Assembly (NCBI RefSeq): GCF_022695985.1
Contig: NZ_JAAPBF010000018.1
Coordinates: 1-63,874 of the forward strand
Direction of reading: 5' to 3'
DNA length: 63,874 nucleotides
Source: Streptomyces sp. NP-1717
Lineage (GTDB): Bacteria > Actinomycetota > Actinomycetes > Streptomycetales > Streptomycetaceae
The position numbers and the translations under genes were made by a program. Below the pieces are notes generated by a model, which was not told where the DNA came from, did no database searches, and was given only the letters and a program-made list of their open reading frames with translations. Shown here one piece after another: positions 7,871 to 15,590 of the stretch (within the stretch, counting starts at the first letter, position 1; each line of letters opens with the position of its first letter).

Positions 7871-9076
7871 GTGATCGACACCGGCGACATCGACGTCTTC
7901 CTCGGCCTGGACGTCGGCAAGGGCCAACTCCACGCCACCGCCGTCACCCCGGCCGGGAAGAAGGCCTTCGACAAGCGCCTGCCCAACACCGAACCGAAAC
8001 TCCGCGAGTTGTTCGCGAAGTTGCAGGCCAAGCACGGAACGGTGCTGGTCGTGGTCGACCAGCCGGCCTCCATCGGAGCCCTGCCCTTGGCGGTCGCGAG
8101 GAACATGGGCTGCCCGGTCGCCTACCTGCCCGGACTGACGATGCGGCGGATCGCCGACCTCTACCCGGGCGAGGCCAAGACCGACGCGAGGGACGCGTTC
8201 ATCATCGCGGACGCCGCCCGAGCGATGCCCCACACGCTGCGGGCGATCGAGGGCGAGGACGAGACGATCGCCGAGCTGGAGATGATCGTCGGCTTCGACG
8301 ACGACCTCGCCGGGGAAGCCACCCGGGTCGCGAACCGCCTGCACGGCCTGCTCACCCAGATCCATCCCTCGCTGGAACGGGTGCTGGGCCCGCGCTTGCA
8401 ACACCCGGCCGTACTCAGCCTGTTGGAACGGTTCGGATCACCAGCCCAGATCCGCAAGGCCGGACGACGACGCCTGGTCACGCTGATGAGGCCGAAGGCC
8501 CCGAGGATGGCCGAGCGGCTGGTCGAGGACATCTTCACTGCCCTGGACGAGCAGACCGTCACCGTTCCCGGGACCGAGGCGGCCGCTCTGATCGTCCCGA
8601 GCCTGGCCGGATCGCTGACCGCCGTCCTTGACCAGCGCAAGCTGCTGGCCGGGCGGATCGAAGAACTGTTGGAGGCCCACCCTCTTTCGAAGGTCCTGAG
8701 GTCGATGCCGGGCATCGGCGTCAGGACCGGCGCCCGCATCCTGATCGAGATCGGTGACGGCAGCACCTTCCCGACCGCCGGCCACCTCGCCGCCTACGCC
8801 GGACTCGCCCCCGCGACCCGCAGCTCGGGCTCCTCGATCCGCGGCGAACAATCCTCGCGGAGAGGAAACAAGCAGCTCAAACGGGCCTTCTTCCTCTCCG
8901 CGTTCGCGGCCCTCGGCGACCCGGCATCCCGGGCCTACTACGACAAGAAAATCGGCCAGGGCAAGCACCACACCCAAGCCCCGCTCTGCCTCGCCCGACG
9001 CAGAGCAGACGTGCTCTACGCGATGCTCCGCGACGGAACCTTCTACGAATCTCGGCCGACGGCAGCGGTCACCTGA
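7871..9076 (+). CDS. IS110-family transposase (DEDD serine recombinase)
   Basis: 401 residues from GTG 7871, chosen because GGAGGG lies 8 bases upstream; an in-frame GTG at 7811 would add 20 residues. The N-terminal RuvC-like DEDD domain shows GLDVGKGQLHATAV, VVVDQPASIG and KTDARDAFIIADAAR. The C-terminal Tnp domain shows MPGIGVRTGARILIEIG and YAGLAPATRSSGSSIRGE with the family's catalytic serine region, then NKQLKRAFFLSAFAAL. The length is usual for the family and the frame is intact, so the element may still be active. Confidence 0.92.
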   Translation: MIDTGDIDVFLGLDVGKGQLHATAVTPAGKKAFDKRLPNTEPKLRELFAKLQAKHGTVLVVVDQPASIGALPLAVARNMGCPVAYLPGLTMRRIADLYPGEAKTDARDAFIIADAARAMPHTLRAIEGEDETIAELEMIVGFDDDLAGEATRVANRLHGLLTQIHPSLERVLGPRLQHPAVLSLLERFGSPAQIRKAGRRRLVTLMRPKAPRMAERLVEDIFTALDEQTVTVPGTEAAALIVPSLAGSLTAVLDQRKLLAGRIEELLEAHPLSKVLRSMPGIGVRTGARILIEIGDGSTFPTAGHLAAYAGLAPATRSSGSSIRGEQSSRRGNKQLKRAFFLSAFAALGDPASRAYYDKKIGQGKHHTQAPLCLARRRADVLYAMLRDGTFYESRPTAAVT

Positions 9077-9554
9077 CCAGCGGTTCCGCGAGGAGGACCA
9101 CTCGATCAGTCTCGACATCGAAACCGAGCACCGGATGCCCAGGGTCGCTCTCCGGGTCCATCAGCACCGGCTTGCCCAAGTGCCGCCCAATGTCACGGAG
9201 GAAGCCACAGAAGGCATCCAGTCGCTTCTGTCCCTGCAACTCCCGCAGGTTGACGTCGAAGTCGATCTCGCCGTCGGCATAGAACCGGAAAATCGCCAGC
9301 AAACCGGCAACCGGCCACACCCGCAGGTTCGGACACTCGGCATCCACAGGACGAGCCAGCACGACCTCCGCGCGAGGCACGGGAAGCACCGTCTCACCTT
9401 CGGAGTACTGACACTTCCAGCCCCTCTCAACGACAAGATCGAGGACCGACTGCCACTCCACCACCGAGGCACTCGGGACACGAACATCCGGCAGCGACCC
9501 CATCAAGTCCGGATCGAAGAAACAGCTCACGTCGCCCCACAGCAGATCAGCCAT
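9069..9554 (-). CDS. IS110 passenger protein, unknown function
   Basis: 161 residues from ATG 9554, convergent with the transposase and overlapping its end by 8 bases. No signal peptide or membrane helix. It opens MADLLWGDVSCFFDPDLMG, then LPDVRVPSASVVEWQSVLDL, IFRFYADGEIDFDVNLREL and GFLRDIGRHLGKPVLMDPE. The fold looks like a small cytosolic alpha/beta protein, possibly of the immunity-protein kind, but I do not recognise it. As it lies between the two halves of the broken permease it came with the element. Confidence 0.65.
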   Translation of the reverse strand: MADLLWGDVSCFFDPDLMGSLPDVRVPSASVVEWQSVLDLVVERGWKCQYSEGETVLPVPRAEVVLARPVDAECPNLRVWPVAGLLAIFRFYADGEIDFDVNLRELQGQKRLDAFCGFLRDIGRHLGKPVLMDPESDPGHPVLGFDVETDRVVLLAEPLVR

Positions 9555-10395
9555 GCCGCCATGCTGCCCGCCCACTCAAGCCACCGCAGCCCGGTTTCCC
9601 TTGACCAAAGACATAGGGGCACCCCCCGGCGGCCGCCGACCCGGCGAAGGTGCGGTCCGCCGTCACGTCGCAGCCGGGCATGAAGTCGTACTACGGCAAG
9701 GCCCAGATGGAGGTCGCCGTGGCCGGGGTCTCAGGATCGGTTGAGGCCAGCCTCTATGAGGGCGATTCGCGCTCCGGCAGGTACGAAATGCTCTCCGGGC
9801 ACTGGGTCACCGGTAAGGGGCAGGTCGTGGTGTCCTCACGTTTCCTGGAAAGGACCAGCACCAGGCTCGGTGACACGGTGCGGGTGACCTACGAGAAGGA
9901 GACCGCGAACCTGCGGTTCGTGGGCGAGTCCTTCGACACGTCGGGCAGCCGACTGGAGATCCACGCGGACACGGCCGACTTCAAGTCGGCCGAGCCCAGC
10001 ACCTTCCTCGTCGAGACGGAGTCCGGCGTCTCCGCCGACGAGTACGCCCGGAAGGTCGCCGCGGTCGTACAGCCACTGGGGGGCGAGGCAACGACCGGCT
10101 CCGAGTCGGGGCAGGACGGCGTCATCCTCATCATGGCCGCGATGGCGGTGCTGTTCACCCTCATGCTGATCAGCGTGGCCGGTCTCGGCGTCCTCAACTC
10201 CGTGGTCCTCGACACCCGGGAACGCATCCACGACCTGGGCGTCTGCAAGGCGATCGGCATGACGCCGCGCCAGACCCTGAGCCTCGTGCTCGCCTCGGTG
10301 ACCGTGATCGGCGGGCTGATCGGCGTCCCGGCGGGGTATGCGCTGCACGGCCTCGTCATGCCGGTGATGGGGCATGCCGTAGGCCGGGTTCAAGC

Positions 10396-10553
10396 TCGGC
10401 GAGGATGCCTCGGCTGACGAGGCGTTTGAGTTCGGCGGATGCCCACGCCGAGGGCCGGTTCGAGCTGTGCCGACCTTCGCCCGGTCGAGAGAAACCGGGT
10501 TCGAGCCAGCGAAACCGAGCATAGTTAAAGGCGGGTCACCGCGTGGAGCGCGC
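10396..10553 (-). other. Short remnant next to the permease end
   Basis: The minus strand reads SAELKRLVSRGILAELEPG and, before it, FRWLEPGFSRPGEGRHSS. This could be a scrap of a DNA-binding or transposase protein. It has no start or stop in a sensible place. It marks the junction where the permease gene lost its 3' end. Confidence 0.25.
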
Positions 10554-11222
10554 TCAGGCGTGATTGACCCTGGGGAAGGCCTCGTCCGTCTCGACGTAGT
10601 ACTTGCGGACCAGCGGGCCGAATTCGCCCTGTGAGTCGCCGAGGATCATGGCCTTGACGACCTGAACGCTTTTCGCGTCATCGAACTTCTGCGCCCTCGT
10701 CTCGGTGCCACCGAGGACCAACGGCTTCCACTTCGCCCGGGACTCCGGCGTGGCGCTGACGTCCGGGTCGAAGCCCAGATAGTAGCGGCGTCCGGAGGCC
10801 TCCTGCCCGACGGCCAAGAAGACGATCACGTGGAAACCGGTGTTGAGCTTGTTTCTGAAGTTGCTTTCGCTCCCGCCCACGTGTCCGGTCGAACCGGTGA
10901 CGACTACGGCACGGTCGGCCTTCACAGCTTCGTCGATAGCGGCCCATTTGCCTTCGATCCCCAACGGCACCGAGAGATCCGAGGGCTCGTACAGCCCTCT
11001 TGCTCCGGGACTCAACAGAGCGCCGACCCTTTGAGCGCGCACCTGGCAGTCGTTGTCCATCATTCCCATGAACATGGAATCAGTCGGCATCTGTAACCAG
11101 AACTTGAGGCGATCGAGAACGGGGCCCGCCGTCGCGTCCACCGCCTGCGAGATCCGAGCCCTGATGACCTGCGTCGTCGGTGTGGTCTGGTCGACAGCTT
11201 GAACGTACGCCTGCTTGATCAT
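10554..11222 (-). CDS. Unknown cytosolic protein, perhaps cysteine-peptidase-like
   Basis: 222 residues, no signal peptide and no membrane helix. A Cys in MDNDCQVRAQRVGALL, a possible catalytic His in GFHVIVFLAVGQ and an Asp in YYLGFDPD, in this order, resemble the Cys-His-Asp layout of papain-like bacterial proteins, but this is only a pattern match by eye. The ATG at 11222 has GGGGGGAT upstream. The gene stands between a broken permease and a broken I36 gene, so context gives no role. Codon use is like that of the intact neighbours. Confidence 0.55.
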   Translation of the reverse strand: MIKQAYVQAVDQTTPTTQVIRARISQAVDATAGPVLDRLKFWLQMPTDSMFMGMMDNDCQVRAQRVGALLSPGARGLYEPSDLSVPLGIEGKWAAIDEAVKADRAVVVTGSTGHVGGSESNFRNKLNTGFHVIVFLAVGQEASGRRYYLGFDPDVSATPESRAKWKPLVLGGTETRAQKFDDAKSVQVVKAMILGDSQGEFGPLVRKYYVETDEAFPRVNHA

Positions 11223-11853
11223 GAAAGATCCCCCCGCGCGACTCCCTTTGTTCCACTATGGCGTACGGAATGTGCCTCCGGTAGAGCAGAGAGTGAAGAG
11301 CGCAGCGCCGGCCGTAGGCGGCCTCGTTCTCGGCAGGCTGTCCACGGTCCGGTCGAGTCGGCCGGCTGCGCGATGCGTTCCCACTCCGGGACGGCGGCGG
11401 GGGACGCCGCGTTGTCGGGGATCTCCGCCCCCTGGTACAACCCGCGCCTGGCACCGGTGTAGTTGATCCCCTCGAACACCCAGACGTCGTAGGCCCCGGG
11501 GAAGCCCCGGTTCCACAGCGAGCTGGAACGGTCCTGACAGGAGCGTCAGTTGGATGAGTCGCCTGCCCAACTGGCCCAGTTGTTGACGTAGTTGATCTCG
11601 TTGTAGGAGTACAGATACCCGTCGGCCGCTGCGGCGGCCCACGTCGGGGCCACGTCGTGGTTGACCGGTGAGGACCTCTCGTGGTTGATCGGTGAGGCCT
11701 GCGCGGCGGTCTGGGGCACGGCCATCACCGCGGCGCAGAGAACTGCTCCCAGGAGGGCGAGGCACAGGCTCCGCTCGCTCGCCGCCGCCGAGGGCGCCTG
11801 CTACCGTCGATTGCTCCGGTTTCTCCTGGCTCGGCGCCGTGGCGGCGCGCCAT
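11219..11853 (-). pseudogene. Peptidase inhibitor I36-type secreted protein, inactivated
   Basis: The ATG at 11853 has a fine ribosome binding site (GGAGAAAAAA just before it), but the signal-peptide sequence (LCLALLGAVLCAAVMAVPQ) lies in another frame. The mature part GYLYSYNEINYVNNWASWAG is stopped by TGA directly after GDSSN. The same frame then continues RSCQDRSSSLWNRGFPGAYD and GINYTGARRGLY, as in I36 family members, which as I recall have Trp at the stop position (TGG to TGA). Beyond about 11300 the family similarity is lost. Confidence 0.65.
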
Positions 11854-12009
11854 TTTTTTCTCCTTCCTTTCTCCGGTGCCTCCGACCTGCGGGCCGAAGC
11901 GTTTCCACGGGCCCGCCGGATCGTCGGTGAAGCCCGTCCGTGCTTTCAGAGGGCATTCTTTTGAGGAGAATCAAATGCTCGCCGGAGTTCAGGAAGAGTG
12001 CGCACAGGA

Positions 12010-12037
12010 CATGCCCGCCCGGTATGGGCGAGGCATG
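12010..12037 (-). terminator. Terminator-like hairpin at the end of the sugar operon
   Basis: CATGCCCGCCC pairs with GGGCGAGGCATG with one bulged base, 31 bases beyond the stop of the SDR gene, the last gene of the minus-strand operon. Confidence 0.55.
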
Positions 12038-12067
12038 CCGGGCTGGGGGCCGCTTCGTGGCGTGGGG

Positions 12068-12841
12068 TCAGCCCGCGAAGCGGGCGCCGAGGCCGCCGTC
12101 GACGGGGATGTCGGCGCCGGTGATTCCACGGGCGCCCGGGCCGAGGAGGAAGGCGACGACCTCGGCGACGTCGTGGGGCTCGCACAACCGGCGCATCGGG
12201 TGCACGTCCACCACTTGGCCCTCGGCGGCGGCCGGGTCGGGCTGGGCGGCGAAGTAGTCGCGGACCAGGGCCGTCCGGGTCCAGCCCGGGCTGACCGCGT
12301 TCACCCGCACGCCGTGCGGCGCCAGTTCGAGGGCCAGGCTGCGGGTCAGGCCCACCAGTCCGGACTTGGCCGCCGCGTAGGGGAAGTACCCGGCGGAGGT
12401 GAGCCGGGCGTGCAGGGACGCGACGTTGACGATGGCACCCGTGCCCCGCTCGCGCATGGCGGGAATCAACTGCTTGGCGACGAGCCACGCGCCCTTGAGG
12501 TCGACCGCGAAGACGCGGTCCCATTCCTCGGTGGTCATGGTGGCGGGGTCGAAGTAGGCGTTGATCCCGGCGTTGTTGACCAGCAGCGTCGGCGGGCCGA
12601 AGCGCTCGGCGACGGCCGCGGTGGCGGCGACGACGCCCTCCTCGTCGGTGATGTCGACGGCCAGCGGCAGCATCCGGTCCGTGTGCGCGGCATGCCGGGC
12701 GGTGGCGCGGTCGAGTGCCGTTTCGTCGCGGTCCAGCACGGCGACGGCGGCACCCGCCGCCAGCAGGACATCGACGACGGCCTCGCCGATCCCTTGCGCG
12801 CCGCCGGTGACGACGGCGGTTCGGTCCTGGAGCGGGTTCAC
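12068..12841 (-). CDS. Short-chain dehydrogenase/reductase of the sugar operon
   Basis: 257 residues. The Rossmann glycine motif TGGAQGIGEAV is at the N-terminus, NNAG in the middle, and the catalytic YAAAK follows the serine in VNVASLHARL. Family members oxidise sugars such as galactose, fucose or arabinose at C1 with NAD(P). The GTG start overlaps the stop of the lactonase gene by 4 bases, and it is the last gene of the operon. The likely job is to make the sugar lactone that the neighbour opens. The substrate is inferred from the dehydratase in the same operon. Confidence 0.85.
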   Translation of the reverse strand: MNPLQDRTAVVTGGAQGIGEAVVDVLLAAGAAVAVLDRDETALDRATARHAAHTDRMLPLAVDITDEEGVVAATAAVAERFGPPTLLVNNAGINAYFDPATMTTEEWDRVFAVDLKGAWLVAKQLIPAMRERGTGAIVNVASLHARLTSAGYFPYAAAKSGLVGLTRSLALELAPHGVRVNAVSPGWTRTALVRDYFAAQPDPAAAEGQVVDVHPMRRLCEPHDVAEVVAFLLGPGARGITGADIPVDGGLGARFAG

Positions 12842-13836
12842 GGTGCCTCCCCGTGGGTACGGCCGGCGGACTGACGCGCGGCGCTGGTGGGTGGAACCCC
12901 GGGGGCTCCCGGGTGCAGTACGGCGGCGTGGGCGGGCGGGGCCGACGTACCCACGTCGGCGGCCAGCACGCGCCCGTCGTGTCCGAACCCGCCGTCGGGC
13001 CGCGCACCGTCGGCGTCGGCGTCGGGCGGAAGATCGAGACCGATCGTCGCGGTGGCCACGAACAGGGTGCCGTCCACGAGTGCGGGGCTCGCCGGCTGGA
13101 CGGCGGGAAGCGGCAGGACGGCGTCGAGCGCGCCGTCCCGTGTGTACCGGTGGACCGCTCCGGCGCCCCAGACCGCTACCCAGAGACGGCCGTCGTCGTC
13201 CACGGTCATGCCGTCCGGGCTGCCCGTGCCCGGCGCGAACGTGATGTGCGCGGTCCGGTCGTGGAGCCCTCCGCCGGGGTCCACCCGGAAGCGGTCGATA
13301 CGGCCCTCGGCGCTGTCGGCGAGGTACATGACCGTCCCGTCCGCCGTGAACGCCGGACCGTTGGGGATGGTGAGCCCGTCCAGCACGGTGGTGACCGAAC
13401 CGTCGTGCCCGACCCGGTGGAGCCGGCCCAGGCCGCGCTCCGGACCGTAGGCCATGGTGCCGAACCAGAAGCGTCCGGCCGGGTCGCAGCAGCCGTCGTT
13501 GACCCGGCTGGGCACGGGGTCGGTGTCGCCGGGCCGGGCCAGCCAGGTGAGGCCCCCGTCGGGGGCAAGTACGGCGGCACCGGTGCCTGCCGCCGCCAGC
13601 CAGTGGCCGGGCGTGCCGGCCAGCGGCGCGACGGCGCCCAACGGGACGTCCAGGCGCAGGAGTACGGTTCCGTCGCCGGGGGCCGCCGGGTCGAGGGCGG
13701 TGAGGGTGCCGTCGAGGATGTCCACGGTCACCAGGCGGCCTCCGGTGTGGCGCAGGCCCTCGCCGAGTTCGCGCCGGGAGGTGGTCCAGGGGCGGAACGC
13801 AGCTGTGGCGGTCGCCCGGTGCGGGTGGCGGGTCAC
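12838..13836 (-). CDS. SMP-30/gluconolactonase-family lactonase
   Basis: 332 residues, a six-bladed propeller of the SMP-30 family that opens sugar lactones with a bound divalent metal. Visible family motifs are SRVNDGCCDPAGRFWFGTM, LTIPNGPAFTADGTVMYLAD, GSPDGMTVDDDGRLWVA and GGRLVTVDI. Its Asn and Asp metal ligands lie in RVNDG, IPNGPA and PDGM. It sits between the kinase and the SDR and completes the oxidative route sugar, lactone, acid. The tail of about 40 residues is Pro/Ala-rich and may be disordered. Confidence 0.87.
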   Translation of the reverse strand: MTRHPHRATATAAFRPWTTSRRELGEGLRHTGGRLVTVDILDGTLTALDPAAPGDGTVLLRLDVPLGAVAPLAGTPGHWLAAAGTGAAVLAPDGGLTWLARPGDTDPVPSRVNDGCCDPAGRFWFGTMAYGPERGLGRLHRVGHDGSVTTVLDGLTIPNGPAFTADGTVMYLADSAEGRIDRFRVDPGGGLHDRTAHITFAPGTGSPDGMTVDDDGRLWVAVWGAGAVHRYTRDGALDAVLPLPAVQPASPALVDGTLFVATATIGLDLPPDADADGARPDGGFGHDGRVLAADVGTSAPPAHAAVLHPGAPGVPPTSAARQSAGRTHGEAP

Positions 13837-13913
13837 GGTTTCTCCTTCCGGTTCCGACGCACCCGCCGGGACGGGCGCGGTACGGCGGCGTGGACGGGCG
13901 GTGCGGCGGGAGG

Positions 13914-14879
13914 TCAGCGCACCGTGGCGCCGTCCTCCCGCTCCAGCAGGGCCAGTTCGCGGCGCTCGGGCAGTCCCTCCCAGTCGCCCGCGGAGGCGAC
14001 GGCGAAGGCACCCACGGTGTTGGCGCGTTCCAGGCGTTCGCGCGGACCGAGTCCGTCCAGCAGGCCGGAGAGCAGGCCGGCGGTGAAGGCGTCCCCGGCG
14101 CCGACGGTGTCGCGGACGGTGACGCGCCGGGCGGGCGCGTGTTCCCGGCCGTGCGGGGTATGCAGTTCGGCGCCCTCGCCGCCGAGCTTCACGGCCACCT
14201 CGCGGGTGTGACCGCCGGCCAGCAGGGACCGGACGCGATCAGCGGTGGTGCGCGCCGACGGGTCGGCGGCCAGGGCGAGTTCGTCGTCGGAGGCGATGAC
14301 GATGTCGGCGTCCCGGGCCAGCGGGCGCAGTACGTCGGCGGCCTCGGACGCGCCCCAGAGCCGGGCGCGGTGGTTCACGTCCAGGCTGACCAGGACTCCG
14401 GAGGCCCGGGCCGCCCGGACGGCGGCGCGCACCGCGGCCAGCGGCCCGGGGCCCAGGGCGCAGGTGATGCCGGTGACGTGCAGGACGCGGGCGCCGTCGA
14501 GCGTCTCGGCCGGCACGTCATCGGGGCACAGGCGGGAGCCGGCCGAGCCCGCCCGGTAGTACTGGATACGGGTCAGGTCGGCGATCCGCGGTTCGGACAG
14601 CAGCAGTCCGGTCGGCGCGTCGGGGTCGGTGCGGGCGCCGGCGGTGTCGACACACTCGGCGCGCAGGCTGCGCAGGATCAGGGTGCCCAGCTCGTCGTCC
14701 CCGACGCGGCCCACCCAGCGGGCCCGGTGTCCGAGCCTGGCCAGTCCGACGGCGACGTTGGACTCCGCGCCGGCGACCGAGAGGCACAGGTCACCGCCGA
14801 GCCGGAGCGGCCCGCCGGCCCTCAGCACGGCCATGGTCTCCCCGAGGGTGACGACGTCGGGGGCCGCCCCGGCGGTCAC
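13914..14879 (-). CDS. dgoK: 2-keto-3-deoxy sugar-acid kinase (PfkB family)
   Basis: 321 residues from GTG 14879, whose start overlaps the aldolase stop by 4 bases. PfkB ribokinase fold: GAESNVAVGLARLGHRARWV near the start, SLDVNHR, and DTVGAGDAFTAGLLSGLL with the GAGD anion hole and catalytic Asp near the C-terminus. Placed beside a KDPG-type aldolase and a galactonate dehydratase, it probably phosphorylates 2-keto-3-deoxygalactonate. Canonical dgoK of enteric bacteria belongs to a different kinase fold, so the symbol is by role only. Confidence 0.82.
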   Translation of the reverse strand: MTAGAAPDVVTLGETMAVLRAGGPLRLGGDLCLSVAGAESNVAVGLARLGHRARWVGRVGDDELGTLILRSLRAECVDTAGARTDPDAPTGLLLSEPRIADLTRIQYYRAGSAGSRLCPDDVPAETLDGARVLHVTGITCALGPGPLAAVRAAVRAARASGVLVSLDVNHRARLWGASEAADVLRPLARDADIVIASDDELALAADPSARTTADRVRSLLAGGHTREVAVKLGGEGAELHTPHGREHAPARRVTVRDTVGAGDAFTAGLLSGLLDGLGPRERLERANTVGAFAVASAGDWEGLPERRELALLEREDGATVR

Positions 14880-15508
14880 GGCTGATCCCGGTGGGCCGCG
14901 AGGGCGGCGAGGAAGGCGCGGCACCGTGCCCGCAGTTCGTCCACGTCGCCGCCGCGCGGGGCGTCCCCGACGATGGGCGAGCCGACACCGACAGCCAGCG
15001 CCCCGGCCTCCAGGTAGGCGCGGGCGGCCTCGGCGTCCACTCCCCCGGTCGGCACGAACGGGACGTCCGGCAGCGGGTCGCGCAGTGCGCGCAGGTAGGC
15101 CGGTCCGCCGACGGATGCGGGGAAGAGCTTGACGGCGGCGGCGCCCTCGGAGACCGCCCGGACGATCTCGGTGGGGGTCAGCGCCCCTGCGACGACGGGC
15201 AGGCCGAGCGCGTGTGCGGTGACGCTTCCCTCGGCGAGTGCCGGTGTGACGACGAAGGCGGCTCCGGCCTGCTGGACGGCGCGGGCGTCGTCGCCGGTGA
15301 GGACGGTCCCGGCTCCGATGAGCGAGTCGCCGCCCTCCCGCGCGCAGCGCGCGATGATCCCGGCCGCGTCAGGGGTCGTCAGGGACACCTCGATCAGGGC
15401 GACGCCCTCCTCCCGGAGGGTGTGCACGGTCCTCTCGGCGGCCTGTGGGTCGGTGCCGCGGACAATGGCGATCACGCGTTCGCGGCGGAGACGGTCGGTG
15501 AAGCTCAT
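14876..15508 (-). CDS. dgoA: KDPG/KDPGal aldolase
   Basis: 210 residues, the usual size of class I 2-keto-3-deoxy-6-phospho-sugar aldolases. The Schiff-base lysine is in GAAAVKLFPASVGG and the catalytic Glu in LIEVSLTTPDA. GAGTVLTGDDA and FVPTGGVDAE complete the barrel. It splits the phosphorylated keto-deoxy acid to pyruvate and glyceraldehyde 3-phosphate. Coupled by overlap to the kinase downstream. Galactonate rather than gluconate specificity is inferred from the dehydratase next to it. Confidence 0.88.
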   Translation of the reverse strand: MSFTDRLRRERVIAIVRGTDPQAAERTVHTLREEGVALIEVSLTTPDAAGIIARCAREGGDSLIGAGTVLTGDDARAVQQAGAAFVVTPALAEGSVTAHALGLPVVAGALTPTEIVRAVSEGAAAVKLFPASVGGPAYLRALRDPLPDVPFVPTGGVDAEAARAYLEAGALAVGVGSPIVGDAPRGGDVDELRARCRAFLAALAAHRDQP

Positions 15509-15590
15509 GCGGTCTGTCCTCGGGTGTGTGCGGGAGGAGTGGGTGCGGGAGGAGTGGGTTGGCCCGGCCGAGGCCGGGGGCCGGGGCGTG

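Larger units (their letters stand above)
7628..9618 (+). mobile_element. IS110-family insertion sequence with passenger gene
   Basis: About 2.0 kb inserted between the halves of an ABC permease, so its limits are set by where the host frame breaks (a C-rich stretch, CCCCCC, on both sides). It contains a noncoding 5' region of about 240 bases, a DEDD recombinase gene and, on the other strand, a passenger gene whose end overlaps the recombinase end by 8 bases. No terminal inverted repeats are obvious, which fits the IS110 family. Exact ends are uncertain by some ten bases. Confidence 0.75.
7016..10395 (+). pseudogene. FtsX-type ABC transporter permease, truncated and split by an IS110 element
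   Basis: Left part, 7016 to about 7628: MAFGALGIVMSVIIVSHVIS, IGILKAIGFTPREVVRAYVA, a frame change near 7180, then TYGLAAPFTHPVRTLAMLL. Right part, about 9618-10395: SAVTSQPGMKSYYG, a periplasmic segment, then LGVLNSVVLDTRERIHDLGV and CKAIGMTPRQTLSLVLASVT. Both are parts of one MacB/FtsX permease that would work with a LolD-like ATPase. The start is replaced by regulator debris, the middle holds the IS element and the end is lost at about 10385. Confidence 0.8.

Noticed and set aside
11560..11562. The TGA in the I36-type gene as a second selenocysteine codon
   Set aside because: Family members, as I recall, have Trp here. The gene also carries a frameshift in its signal peptide and no hairpin starts at the TGA, so it is a dead gene.
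12068..14011. A 647-codon minus-strand frame that would fuse an N-terminal extension to the SDR
   Set aside because: The extension is an out-of-frame reading of the lactonase gene. The true SDR starts at GTG 12841, with a 4-base overlap to the lactonase stop.
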